Shown: positions 8,735 through 16,472 of the stretch, piece after piece
Layout of the letters: each line of letters starts with the position of its first letter
Numbering within the stretch: the stretch's first letter is position 1
From: Hassallia sp050875635
GTDB lineage: Bacteria > Cyanobacteriota > Cyanobacteriia > Cyanobacteriales > Nostocaceae
NCBI RefSeq assembly: GCF_050875635.1
Contig: NZ_JBPAOH010000003.1
Coordinates: forward strand, 62,001 to 126,000
DNA length: 64,000 bases
Direction: 5' to 3'
Program-made: the position numbers and the translations under genes
Notes under the pieces: model-generated
What the model saw: the letters and a program-made list of their open reading frames with translations, nothing else
Database searches by the model: none
Told to the model about the DNA's origin: nothing

Positions 8735-8880
8735 GGGGAGAGGGGGGAAGGAGACAAGGAGACAAGGAGACAAGGTGACAAGGGGACAAGGTGACAATTC
8801 TTTCTCCCCATCTCCTTGTCTCCCCATCTCCCCATCTCCTTGTCTCCCCTTGTCCCCCCATCTCCCCCTCCCCTCCTCCT
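8735..8880. repeat. GGAGACAAGG / CCTTGTCTCC array forming a long imperfect hairpin
   Basis: The left half is made of GGAGACAAGG and GGTGACAAGG units; the right half is made of the complementary CCCCATCTCCTTGTCTCC units. The array ends exactly at the stop codon of the oxidoreductase gene. It could end transcription in either direction. Frames running through it on both strands are artefacts. The rest of the nifP-oxidoreductase gap (8240-8735) holds the inverted repeat and no gene that I can support. Confidence 0.75.
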
Positions 8881-9825
8881 CTAGCCGATCGCGATCGCAA
8901 TTTTCCCCACAGTTCGACCGCTTTCGCTGTATGTATGCGCTGCTGCTAATTCATTTAAAGGAAATGTGCGATCGATTACTGTTCGCATTTTCCCAGCCTC
9001 AATTAAATCTTTGAGATAAGTCAAATCCTCAGTATTGCAATTGAAAAGAATAAATTTGGCTTTTTTACCAGGAATCAACGCAGTCAAAGCACCTTGTACA
9101 AAAGTATCAGCGCTTGGTAATGTAGTTATGTAAATACCGTTGGGTTTAAGAACTTCTTTGCAGCTAGAAAACGATTCTTTCGCCACCGCATCAAAGATAA
9201 TATCGTATCTGGCAGCATCTTGAGTGAAATTTTGTTGCTTGTAATCAATCAAGCGATCGGCTCCCAAAGACTTCACCAAATCAAAGTTTTTGCTACTGCA
9301 AACAGCCGTCACCTCGGCTCCAAAAATCTTCGCAAGTTGCACCGCAAAAATACCCACACCACCCGAAGCACCATTTATCAAGACGCTTTGTAACGGCTGA
9401 ATGTTTCCCAAATCTCGCAAAGCTTGCAACGAAGTACCCGCAGCAACAGGTAAAGAAGCTGCTTCTTCAAACGTCATATTCGTCGGTTTGATTGCCGCAA
9501 CTTTTTCAGGAACAGCAGCGTATTCTGCATAAGCACCACCCAAAGCAACGCTTAAGCAACCATAAATCAAATCTCCTGGCTGGAAGCGCGTGACATCAGA
9601 GCCAACTTCTACCACTTCACCCGACAAATCAAACCCCAAAATCTTCGGGAATGAATAACCCGTAATCAATTGCAGCATTCCTTGGCGGATTTTCCAATCA
9701 ACCGGATTAACACTAGAAGCGTGAACCTTCACTAGCAACTGATCTGATTTGATTTTCGGTGTTGGTAAATCCTCATACCGTAAAACATCAGCCGAACCAT
9801 AACCACGAATAGCGATCGCTTTCAT
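8881..9825 (-). CDS. NAD(P)H:quinone oxidoreductase-like MDR protein
   Basis: The 314-residue protein belongs to the medium-chain dehydrogenase/reductase superfamily, quinone oxidoreductase branch. It has the GroES-like N-terminal half (HASSVNPVDWKIRQG, LGFDLSGEVVEVG) and the nucleotide-binding INGASGGVGIFAVQLAK motif near residue 150. The zinc-ligand cysteines of alcohol dehydrogenases are absent, which fits zeta-crystallin-like NADPH reductases. Substrate unknown. It sits inside a stretch bounded by inverted repeats, in a place where other cyanobacteria often have nif genes side by side, so it may be a late arrival. Confidence 0.82.
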   Translation of the reverse strand: MKAIAIRGYGSADVLRYEDLPTPKIKSDQLLVKVHASSVNPVDWKIRQGMLQLITGYSFPKILGFDLSGEVVEVGSDVTRFQPGDLIYGCLSVALGGAYAEYAAVPEKVAAIKPTNMTFEEAASLPVAAGTSLQALRDLGNIQPLQSVLINGASGGVGIFAVQLAKIFGAEVTAVCSSKNFDLVKSLGADRLIDYKQQNFTQDAARYDIIFDAVAKESFSSCKEVLKPNGIYITTLPSADTFVQGALTALIPGKKAKFILFNCNTEDLTYLKDLIEAGKMRTVIDRTFPLNELAAAHTYSESGRTVGKIAIAIG

Positions 9826-9943
9826 AATTTCCCTCCTGCAACCTTCAAAAACGTTTTGTAAAAGTCTTGCTAAAGCCCAAAAGTGTAGCGAAGCGCAGCA
9901 TCGACAGAAAGCATATCTGACCAGACACCAATAATCCGATCAA

Positions 9944-10174
9944 TTATAAGGCATCGTAAGCTGCCATATCAGGACTATCCCAATCTTGGGCAAAACTTTG
10001 CAGCCTAGCGCGTAGATTTGCGGCTTGTTCCTGATTTATACCGCGAGATGGCAAATCAACAGAACCAGATTTCGGAACAAAAGTAACAATGAAGGAGCGC
10101 TCATCTACATCGGTGGGAACTTGCAGTAACTCAACTTTGCCGTTTTGATAAATTCCTTCTACTGATTGCAACAT
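9944..10174 (-). CDS. Antitoxin-like small protein
   Basis: The 76-residue protein starts MLQSVEGIYQNGKVELLQVP, a beta-hairpin opening shared by cyanobacterial antitoxin-like (AF2212/DUF104-type) proteins that normally pair with PIN-domain toxins. No toxin gene follows: the next gene downstream on this strand is the oxidoreductase. It may be an orphan antitoxin or a protein of different function. It has a clear ATG but no strong ribosome-binding site. Confidence 0.5.
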   Translation of the reverse strand: MLQSVEGIYQNGKVELLQVPTDVDERSFIVTFVPKSGSVDLPSRGINQEQAANLRARLQSFAQDWDSPDMAAYDAL

Positions 10175-10667
10175 TGGTTTTATTATTCAACGTAGTTTAT
10201 GCCTAGCATAACTTTTACAACAAAAGTGAAACACTACAGATTTTATCTGGTAAGTTTTTGGTGCAAGGCGATTATCCCAAATCCTTTTATAGCGATCGCC
10301 CGACAGAAATGCAAAATATCCGCATCGCTGCATCTCCCCACACAAGCGGCTTTGCGCCATCAAAACCCACTTTTCTGTGCAACTTAATCTCATTAACATT
10401 CCGACAAATCTTAAAAAAAAATAAACGGCATTTTTTCATTAAAAAAAATGATATTCTGTATACAGAATTGAATTTCGCAATTTTCTGGAGTAGTCCAGAC
10501 AAGCCTACTCCAGATTTTCGCCCCTTAAATCTGCCAGAAATGGTATTTGTTGATGCATTTAAGGGTAGCTTGAGTACAACCTAAGAGAGATAAAAAAAAG
10601 CTAAAATTCTGCTTTAATCCTTATGAGGATTGGGTTAGAGTTGAGTACATCAAACCCCTGCACCCTC

Positions 10668-10800
10668 CTCCCTAAATACTAGTACCCCTATTGAAAAATA
10701 CTAGTACCCCTACCCAAAAAAATATTTTTTAATTCTTGAAACTCAGATGTCAAGTGGGTTTGGATATTTTGAGTACAAGCATAATCAATTCAATAAATTC
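10668..10800. repeat. Right inverted repeat of the 8.3-10.8 kb segment
   Basis: AAATACTAGTACCCCTA occurs twice (10673-10717), then TGAGTACAAGCATAATCAAT and onward at 10770-10798. Both blocks mirror the left copy at 8326-8450 in order and spacing (43 versus about 53 bp between blocks). Confidence 0.6.
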
Positions 10801-10949
10801 TATCCAGAACAGCCGCTTCAACTGCTTTGTGAACGACTGCTATAAATCTTATATCGCCAATCACTAAGCGCTCCGACAACGACAACAGCTTATTTTCCTC
10901 CCAGATAGAAGAGCGATTAGTGAGTGGAGGGATGAGATAGCACTATATC

Positions 10950-11079
10950 CTGTAAATAGAAGTCGCGGCTGTACACACCAAGATTCAAACGTTGACACAC
11001 ACCAGCCGACGTAAACCAGGGTTTTACAACCTGCACTCGTCAGGAAAAGTGAGTAGAAGACGCGACTTCAATTCTACAG
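10950..11079. repeat. 130-bp inverted-repeat unit before nifB
   Basis: The left arm CTGTAAATAGAAGTCGCG (10950-10967) and right arm CGCGACTTCAATTCTACAG (11061-11079) are imperfect inverted repeats enclosing about 93 bp. The right arm is 58 bp before the nifB ATG. It may be a small transposable unit or a structured leader of the nifB mRNA. Confidence 0.5.
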
Positions 11080-11137
11080 GTAGTATTTCCATCTCCCACA
11101 GTGGCAGCCACAGTCCACCGATCCTTTGCGAGATTCA

Positions 11138-12574
11138 ATGACACTACCGTCTACAGAAATTATCAACACCACCGTCGTCACAGAACCAACCAAAGCAAAA
11201 TCCGGTGGTTGCGGACGTAAGAGCGATACTAGCCACGTCGTCGAAATGGACGAAAAGACTAAAGAGCGCATCGCCAAACATCCTTGTTATAGTGAAGATG
11301 CACATCATCACTACGCTCGGATGCACGTTGCAGTTGCGCCGGCTTGTAACATTCAATGCAACTATTGTAACCGGAAATATGACTGTGCGAACGAAAGCCG
11401 TCCCGGAGTAGTTAGCGAATTGCTAACCCCCGAAGAAGCAGCGCACAAAGCATTGGTAATTGCAGGCAAAATTCCTCAAATGACAGTTTTGGGAATCGCA
11501 GGTCCAGGAGATCCGCTAGCGAATCCAGAAAAGACCTTCCGCACCTTTGAATTGGTTGCCGAACAAGCACCGGATATTAAGCTTTGTCTGTCAACAAACG
11601 GATTGATGCTTCCCGAATACGTTGATCGCATTAAACAACTTAATATCGATCACGTCACCATCACCATCAACATGGTAGACCCAGAAATCGGGGTCAAGAT
11701 TTATCCTTGGGTTCACTACAACCGCAAGCGTTACAGAGGTCTTGAAGGAGTCAAGATTCTGCACGAAAAGCAGATGGAAGGACTCGACGCATTGAGAGAA
11801 GCTGACATCTTATGCAAAGTCAACTCAGTCTTGATTCCGGGAATTAACGACGAGCATTTGGTAGAAGTAAACAAAGTCATTCGTTCCAAAGGTGCATTCT
11901 TGCACAACATTATGCCGTTGATTTCTGCACCAGAACACGGCACACACTTCGGCTTAACCGGGCAGCGCGGTCCTACCCAAAAAGAACTCAAAAAAGTTCA
12001 AGATGATTGCTCCGGCAACATGAAAATGATGCGCCATTGTCGTCAATGTCGTGCAGATGCGGTAGGATTATTAGGAGAAGACCGCAGCCAAGAATTCACC
12101 AAAGATAAATTCTTGGAAGTAACACCAGAGTACGACTTGGACAAACGTCAAGAAGTCCACGAAGGAATTGAGAAATTCCAACAAGAAATCAAAGCAGCCA
12201 AAGAAAAAGCCAAAGCTGACAAGAAAGTTGCTAACAATCCCAAAATCTTAGTTGCAGTTGCAACCAAAGGTAGCGGAGTGGTGAATCAACACTTCGGTCA
12301 TGCGAAAGAATTCCAAATTTACGAAGTGGATGGTAACGAAGCTCGCTTTGTTAGTCATCGCAAAATAGACCACTTCTGCCAAAGTGGATATGGAGAAGAA
12401 GGCACTTTAGAAAAAATCATTGAAGCGATCGCCGATTGCAAAGCGGTTTTAGTCTCCAAAATTGGTGAATCTCCCAAAACCAAATTGGAAAAAGCCGGGA
12501 TACTGGCTGTCGAAAGCTACGACATCATCGAAAAAGTTGCATTAGAGTTTTACCAGCAATGGAATAAAGGCTAG
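11138..12574 (+). CDS. nifB: FeMo-cofactor biosynthesis radical SAM protein NifB
   Basis: NifB fuses two [4Fe-4S] units and inserts the central carbide to make NifB-co, the FeMo-cofactor precursor. This 478-residue protein has the radical SAM motif CNIQCNYCNRKYDC near residue 70, the GIAGPGDPLANP segment, further cluster cysteines (MMRHCRQCRADAVG near residue 305) and a C-terminal NifX-like domain (about 370-478, beginning KILVAVATKGSG). I chose the ATG at 11138; a TTG four codons upstream is in frame. It heads the plus-strand nifB-fdxN-nifS-nifU series. In some heterocystous strains nifB carries an interruption element; this copy is intact. Confidence 0.95.
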   Translation: MTLPSTEIINTTVVTEPTKAKSGGCGRKSDTSHVVEMDEKTKERIAKHPCYSEDAHHHYARMHVAVAPACNIQCNYCNRKYDCANESRPGVVSELLTPEEAAHKALVIAGKIPQMTVLGIAGPGDPLANPEKTFRTFELVAEQAPDIKLCLSTNGLMLPEYVDRIKQLNIDHVTITINMVDPEIGVKIYPWVHYNRKRYRGLEGVKILHEKQMEGLDALREADILCKVNSVLIPGINDEHLVEVNKVIRSKGAFLHNIMPLISAPEHGTHFGLTGQRGPTQKELKKVQDDCSGNMKMMRHCRQCRADAVGLLGEDRSQEFTKDKFLEVTPEYDLDKRQEVHEGIEKFQQEIKAAKEKAKADKKVANNPKILVAVATKGSGVVNQHFGHAKEFQIYEVDGNEARFVSHRKIDHFCQSGYGEEGTLEKIIEAIADCKAVLVSKIGESPKTKLEKAGILAVESYDIIEKVALEFYQQWNKG

Positions 12575-12785
12575 GGATTAGGGACTGGTGAGTCCAGCGC
12601 GGTCTTGGGGGTTTCCACGCCAGGTGCTTCAAGTCGGCAGAGCCGCCCAACGCACTGGCTCCCCATGAGCGACTGGCGAACCCGAAGGGGGACTGGGGAC
12701 TAGGTTACTCATTAAAAAAGTTATTTCCAATCCCCAATGCCCCATGTCCCATGCCCCATCCCCTAATATAATAAGGAGAATAATC
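12575..12785. repeat. Dispersed repeat between nifB and fdxN
   Basis: The gap holds a GC-rich repeat (GCGCGGTCTTGGGG, then CCATGAGCGACTG) that reappears in a rearranged form at 44838-44925 inside the nifD element, followed by short CCCCATGCCCCAT units. An AGGAGA ribosome-binding site for fdxN closes the gap at 12773. Confidence 0.65.
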
Positions 12786-13121
12786 ATGGCTTACAAAATT
12801 ACCAGCCAATGTATTTCCTGCAAACTGTGTGCATCTGTATGTCCAGTTGGCGCAATTAAAATAATTGACGGAAACCACTGGATTGACCCCGAACTTTGCA
12901 CAAACTGCGTTGATAGTGTTTATAGCGTGCCTCAATGTAAAGCAGGTTGTCCCACTTGCAACGGCTGCAAAAAACAGCCAAACGATTACTGGGAATCATG
13001 GTTTGACACTTACAACAATATAGTCAAAAATCTCAAAAAAGAACCAGATTATTGGGAAACTTGGTTTAACTGTTATTCCCAAAAATACTCCGAACAATTG
13101 CAAAAACTCAACAGCAAATAG
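12786..13121 (+). CDS. fdxN: Bacterial-type ferredoxin FdxN
   Basis: The 111-residue 2[4Fe-4S] ferredoxin is expected to donate electrons to NifB or nitrogenase maturation in heterocysts. The first cluster motif is CISCKLCASVCPVG at residue 9; the second has the stretched arrangement CTNCVDSVYSVPQCKAGCP. The start is the ATG at 12786, preceded by AGGAGA; the longer frame from 12744 lacks a ribosome-binding site. In Anabaena PCC 7120 this gene is split by the 59-kb fdxN element; here it is whole, while the xisF/xisH/xisI-type genes of that system sit in the nifH element. Confidence 0.93.
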   Translation: MAYKITSQCISCKLCASVCPVGAIKIIDGNHWIDPELCTNCVDSVYSVPQCKAGCPTCNGCKKQPNDYWESWFDTYNNIVKNLKKEPDYWETWFNCYSQKYSEQLQKLNSK

Positions 13122-13361
13122 CTAGAATCAAAATATAACTTTTCCCTCATTGTATGAAGTGTGAAAAGTGAAATCACATCCTTTTTGCAACTAAAACACT
13201 TCATACAGCAATCCTAAATCATTCCCTAGAACTCTCCCCATCTCTTTTCTTAGCGCTCTTTGCGTCTTTGCGGTTCGTTTCTCTTCAGATAGGATTGCTC
13301 CACCCTCAAAACCCTCAATAAAAAGACAAATTTGCGAAGCCGTCAAATTAAGTAGAAACCA

Positions 13362-14564
13362 ATGCAAAAAAACTGCATTTACTTGGATAACAACGCCACA
13401 ACCAAAGTAGATCCAGAAGTAGTAGAGGCAATGATGCCCTACATGACAGATTTTTACGGTAATCCTTCGAGTATGCACACCTTTGGTGGGCAAGTTGGTA
13501 AAGCCGTAAAACAAGCCCGTCAACAAGTTGCAGCCTTACTGGGAGCCGATGACTCAGAAATCATCTTCACCAGTTGCGGTACAGAAGGTGATAACGCTGC
13601 GATTCGCGCAGCATTGTTAGCGCAACCCGAAAAGCGTCACATCATCACCACCCAAGTTGAACATCCAGCAGTGCTAAATGTCTGCAAACAACTTGAAACT
13701 CAAGGTTACACCGTTACCTATTTGTCGGTAAATGGTAAGGGACAGTTGGATCTAGATGAACTAGAAGCTTCCCTGACTGGTAACACCGCTTTGGTGACAA
13801 TTATGTACGCCAATAACGAAACCGGTGTAATTTTCCCAATTGAGCAAATTGGGTTGCGCGTCAAAGAGTATGGTGCTATATTTCATGTAGACGCGGTGCA
13901 AGCGGTTGGTAAAATCCCGCTGAATATGAAGACCAGCACCATAGATATGCTTACGATGTCCGGTCATAAAATACACGCACCAAAAGGAATTGGTGTTCTG
14001 TATGTGCGACGCGGTGTGAGATTCCGTCCTTTCCTAATTGGTGGACAACAAGAACGCGGACGCCGTTCGGGAACAGAAAACGTTCCCGGAATTATCGCCT
14101 TGGGCAAAGCTGCGGAACTGGAACTGTTACACTTAGAAGAGGCGACAAAAAGAGAAAGAAGATTGCGCGATCGCCTCGAACAAGCCATACTCACCCAAAT
14201 CCCCGATTGCCAAGTTAACGGCGATTCAACGCAGAGATTACCCAACACCACTAACATCGGCTTCAAGTATATCGAAGGTGAAGCAATTCTCCTTTACTTA
14301 AACCAACACGGTATTTGTGCATCTTCCGGTTCTGCTTGTAGTTCTGGTTCTCTCGAACCGTCTCACGTTCTGCGAGCAATGGGCTTACCCTACACCATTT
14401 TACACGGCTCAATTCGCTTCAGCCTTTGCCGCTACACAACCGAAGCCGAAATTGACCAAGTTATCGCGGTAATGCCCGATATTATCCAACGTCTGCGCGA
14501 TATGTCACCCTTCAAAAACGATAAAGCAGATTGGTTGCAAGCACAAACACTCGCTCATCGCTAA
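13362..14564 (+). CDS. nifS: Cysteine desulfurase NifS
   Basis: The 400-residue PLP enzyme removes sulfur from cysteine for nitrogenase Fe-S clusters. The N-terminus IYLDNNATTKVDPEV is the classic NifS opening; the PLP lysine is in MSGHKIHAPKG near residue 203, and the active-site cysteine loop is CASSGSACSSGS near 327. It lies between fdxN and nifU, as in other cyanobacteria. The 240-bp gap upstream has only a CTTTGCGTCTTTGCGG repeat. Confidence 0.96.
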   Translation: MQKNCIYLDNNATTKVDPEVVEAMMPYMTDFYGNPSSMHTFGGQVGKAVKQARQQVAALLGADDSEIIFTSCGTEGDNAAIRAALLAQPEKRHIITTQVEHPAVLNVCKQLETQGYTVTYLSVNGKGQLDLDELEASLTGNTALVTIMYANNETGVIFPIEQIGLRVKEYGAIFHVDAVQAVGKIPLNMKTSTIDMLTMSGHKIHAPKGIGVLYVRRGVRFRPFLIGGQQERGRRSGTENVPGIIALGKAAELELLHLEEATKRERRLRDRLEQAILTQIPDCQVNGDSTQRLPNTTNIGFKYIEGEAILLYLNQHGICASSGSACSSGSLEPSHVLRAMGLPYTILHGSIRFSLCRYTTEAEIDQVIAVMPDIIQRLRDMSPFKNDKADWLQAQTLAHR

Positions 14565-14570
14565 TGGGTA

Positions 14571-14742
14571 CGGAGTGGTTAGTGGATAGTGGTTAGTAGT
14601 TAGTGGATAGTGGTTAGTAGTTAGTGGATAGTGGATACGAGTTTTTGTTAACTAACAACTAACAACTAACAATCAACAACCAACAACTATCAACTAACAA
14701 TTCCCAATCCAAAATCCAAAATCTAAAATCTAAAATCAGCTT
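14571..14742. repeat. STRR array between nifS and nifU
   Basis: GTGGTTAGTGGATA and TAGTTAGTGGATAGTGG units are followed by complementary-style CTAACAACTAACAA units and three ATCCAAAATC/ATCTAAAATC units. The same style of array is at 4611-4756. The two halves could pair in the transcript. Confidence 0.8.
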
Positions 14743-15651
14743 ATGTGGGAATATACAGACAAAGTATTGGAACTCTTCTACAATCCCAAAAATCAGGGTG
14801 AAATTGAAGAAACTGCTGAACAAAATGTTAAGCTTGCTACTGGTGAAGTCGGTAGTATTGCTTGCGGTGATGCTCTGAGATTGCATCTAAAAGTTCAAGT
14901 TGATACAGACAAGATTCTTGATGCACGCTTTCAAACTTTTGGTTGTACGAGTGCGATCGCTTCAAGTAGTGCTTTGACTGAATTAGTTAAAGGTTTAACT
15001 CTCGATGAAGCGCTTGCGGTAACAAACAAAGACATCGCTAATTATTTAGGTGGACTTCCTGAAGCCAAAATGCATTGTTCGGTGATGGGACAAGAAGCTT
15101 TAGAAGCTGCTATTTTTAATTATCGCGGCATTGAGCGCGAAGCTCATGACGATGATGATGAAGGTACGCTAATTTGTACCTGTTTTGGCATCAGCGATAC
15201 AAAGATTCGCCGCGTAATTAGAGAGAATAGTCTTATCACCGCAGAGGAAGTAACAAATTACGTTAAAGCTGGTGGCGGATGCGGTTCTTGTTTAGCGACT
15301 ATTGATGATATAATTAAAGAAGTGCAAAGGGAATCTGCACTCGAAATCGCCGCTCCTGCAAGTAATAAGAGCGCGGTTGCTACAAAAATTGCTCCTTCAA
15401 CGCTAACGACTGTCCAAAAAATCGCACTCATTCAAAAAGTGCTGGATGAAGAAGTTAGACCTGTATTGCTTGCCGACGGTGGAGATGTTGAACTTTACGA
15501 TGTCGAAGGCGATCGCGTGAAAGTTTTACTCCAAGGTGCATGTGGTTCATGTTCTAGCAGTACCGCAACCTTGAAAATTGCGATTGAAGCGAGATTGCGC
15601 GATCGCATTTCTCAAAGCATAGTCGTGGAAGCGGTTGAGCCATTATTTTAA
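14743..15651 (+). CDS. nifU: Fe-S scaffold NifU
   Basis: The 302-residue scaffold assembles clusters with sulfur from NifS. Three modules are visible: an IscU-like domain (1-130) with the scaffold cysteines in ACGDALRL, FGCTSAIA and HCSVMG; a central [2Fe-2S] BFD-type domain (about 145-190) with CTCFG and GGCGSC; and a C-terminal Nfu domain (about 225-302) with GACGSCSSS. This is the full nitrogenase-type NifU. The stop codon abuts the left inverted repeat that brackets glbN. Confidence 0.96.
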   Translation: MWEYTDKVLELFYNPKNQGEIEETAEQNVKLATGEVGSIACGDALRLHLKVQVDTDKILDARFQTFGCTSAIASSSALTELVKGLTLDEALAVTNKDIANYLGGLPEAKMHCSVMGQEALEAAIFNYRGIEREAHDDDDEGTLICTCFGISDTKIRRVIRENSLITAEEVTNYVKAGGGCGSCLATIDDIIKEVQRESALEIAAPASNKSAVATKIAPSTLTTVQKIALIQKVLDEEVRPVLLADGGDVELYDVEGDRVKVLLQGACGSCSSSTATLKIAIEARLRDRISQSIVVEAVEPLF

Positions 15652-15713
15652 GGCTTACGTACTCTACAAATACGTCATAGTATCAGCCAAGTAGAGAAAG
15701 TAGGATTTGACCC
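15652..15713. repeat. Left inverted repeat bracketing glbN
   Basis: The 62 bp immediately after the nifU stop are an imperfect reverse complement of 16182-16241. The best-matched parts are ACAAATACGTCATA near the outer end and a GTAG..TTGACCC block at the inner end. Confidence 0.6.
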
Positions 15714-15798
15714 AGATAACTTGCGATCTTTCAGTCCTACTGACAACAGACAGCAACAGCACATATTCGTCATCCAACTCGCTTCAAAGGAGAAAGAT

Positions 15799-16155
15799 AT
15801 GGACAAGTTGTACGATAAACTTGGCGGACAACCAACTCTGGATAAAGTAGTCCAGGATTTCCACAAACGTATTTTAGCAGATAACACCCTCCAACCGTTT
15901 TTTGCTAATACAGATATGGAAAAGCAACGCCAGCATCAAGTTGCTTTCTTCGCTCAAATTTTTGAGGGTCCCAACGAATACAAGGGACGTGCAATGGAAA
16001 AAACCCACGCGGGTATGAATCTACAGCAATCACACTTCGATGCGATCGTTTCTCATCTGAAAGAATCAATGGCTTCCGTTGGTGCATCTACAGAAGACAC
16101 AAACGCCGCAGTTGCTCGTGTTGACAAATTAAAGGGCGCTATTTTGAACAAGTAA
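15799..16155 (+). CDS. glbN: Cyanoglobin (truncated haemoglobin) GlbN
   Basis: The 118-residue protein is a group I truncated haemoglobin, starting MDKLYDKLGGQPTLDKVVQDF and containing the FFANTDMEKQRQHQVAFF helix and a proximal-His segment KTHAGMNLQQSHFDAIV. In Nostoc commune, glbN is located between nifU and nifH, as here, and is expressed under low nitrogen and oxygen. It probably binds or scavenges oxygen near nitrogenase. The start at 15799 has AGGAG upstream; the frame extends back to a TTG at 15721, which I reject. The gene is bracketed by about 60-bp inverted repeats. Confidence 0.92.
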   Translation: MDKLYDKLGGQPTLDKVVQDFHKRILADNTLQPFFANTDMEKQRQHQVAFFAQIFEGPNEYKGRAMEKTHAGMNLQQSHFDAIVSHLKESMASVGASTEDTNAAVARVDKLKGAILNK

Positions 16156-16181
16156 CCGCTGCCTTCGGGTGAGCAAAGCGC

Positions 16182-16241
16182 GGGTCAAGTTCTACTTAGT
16201 ATTTACCGCTGCTACACATTATGACGTATTTGTAAAGTGCC
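16182..16241. repeat. Right inverted repeat bracketing glbN
   Basis: GGGTCAAGTTCTACTTAGTA at the inner end and TATGACGTATTTGTAAAGTG at the outer end mirror 15652-15713. Together they enclose a 590-bp unit whose only gene is glbN. Confidence 0.6.
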
Positions 16242-16472
16242 TAATTCTTAAATTCGTTGGTCATTAGTTTTAACTAATGACCAATGGCAAAAAATAATTA
16301 TAAAACTGAAAAGAAAACAAATTTAACGAGGAAACGATGATGCTTTCAATAATTTTAGTGGGAGAGCGATCGCCTCCAGGCACGTTCTTCTCGCGGTCAG
16401 CGCTATAAATCGGGCGTGAACGCATCAAAAAGCTAAGACCCACCAAAATCAACCAATTGGAGATTAACAATC
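16242..16472 (+). promoter_or_regulatory. nifH upstream region
   Basis: The 231 bp before nifH contain a short inverted repeat (TTGGTCATTAGTTT/AACTAATGACCAA, 16258-16285), two HIP1-related GCGATCGC sites and a GGAG ribosome-binding site at 16460. The nifH promoter or leader should be here; no specific NtcA or CnfR site is claimed. Confidence 0.5.

Larger units (their letters stand above)
10185..11137. other. Long nifB upstream region
   Basis: About 950 bp precede nifB without a supported gene. The stretch holds the right inverted repeat of the 8.3-10.8 kb segment (10668-10800), several TTGAGTACA words (10570, 10642, 10769) and a 130-bp inverted-repeat unit at 10950-11079. The nifB promoter should lie in the last few hundred bases. 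Overlapping short frames at 10187-10584 look random. Confidence 0.5.

Noticed and set aside
8622..9014. Overlapping frames on both strands rich in Ser, Pro, Arg and Leu
   Set aside because: They are made of the GGAGACAAGG/CCTTGTCTCC repeat array and have no protein-like composition.
10187..10584. Four overlapping short frames before nifB
   Set aside because: Composition is random, none has a convincing start and they overlap one another on both strands.
11138..12574. Possible nifB interruption
   Set aside because: The radical SAM and NifX-like parts are continuous in one frame of normal length.
12786..13121. Possible fdxN interruption
   Set aside because: Because xisF/xisH/xisI-type genes are present I checked fdxN; its frame and both cluster motifs are complete, so there is no fdxN element here.
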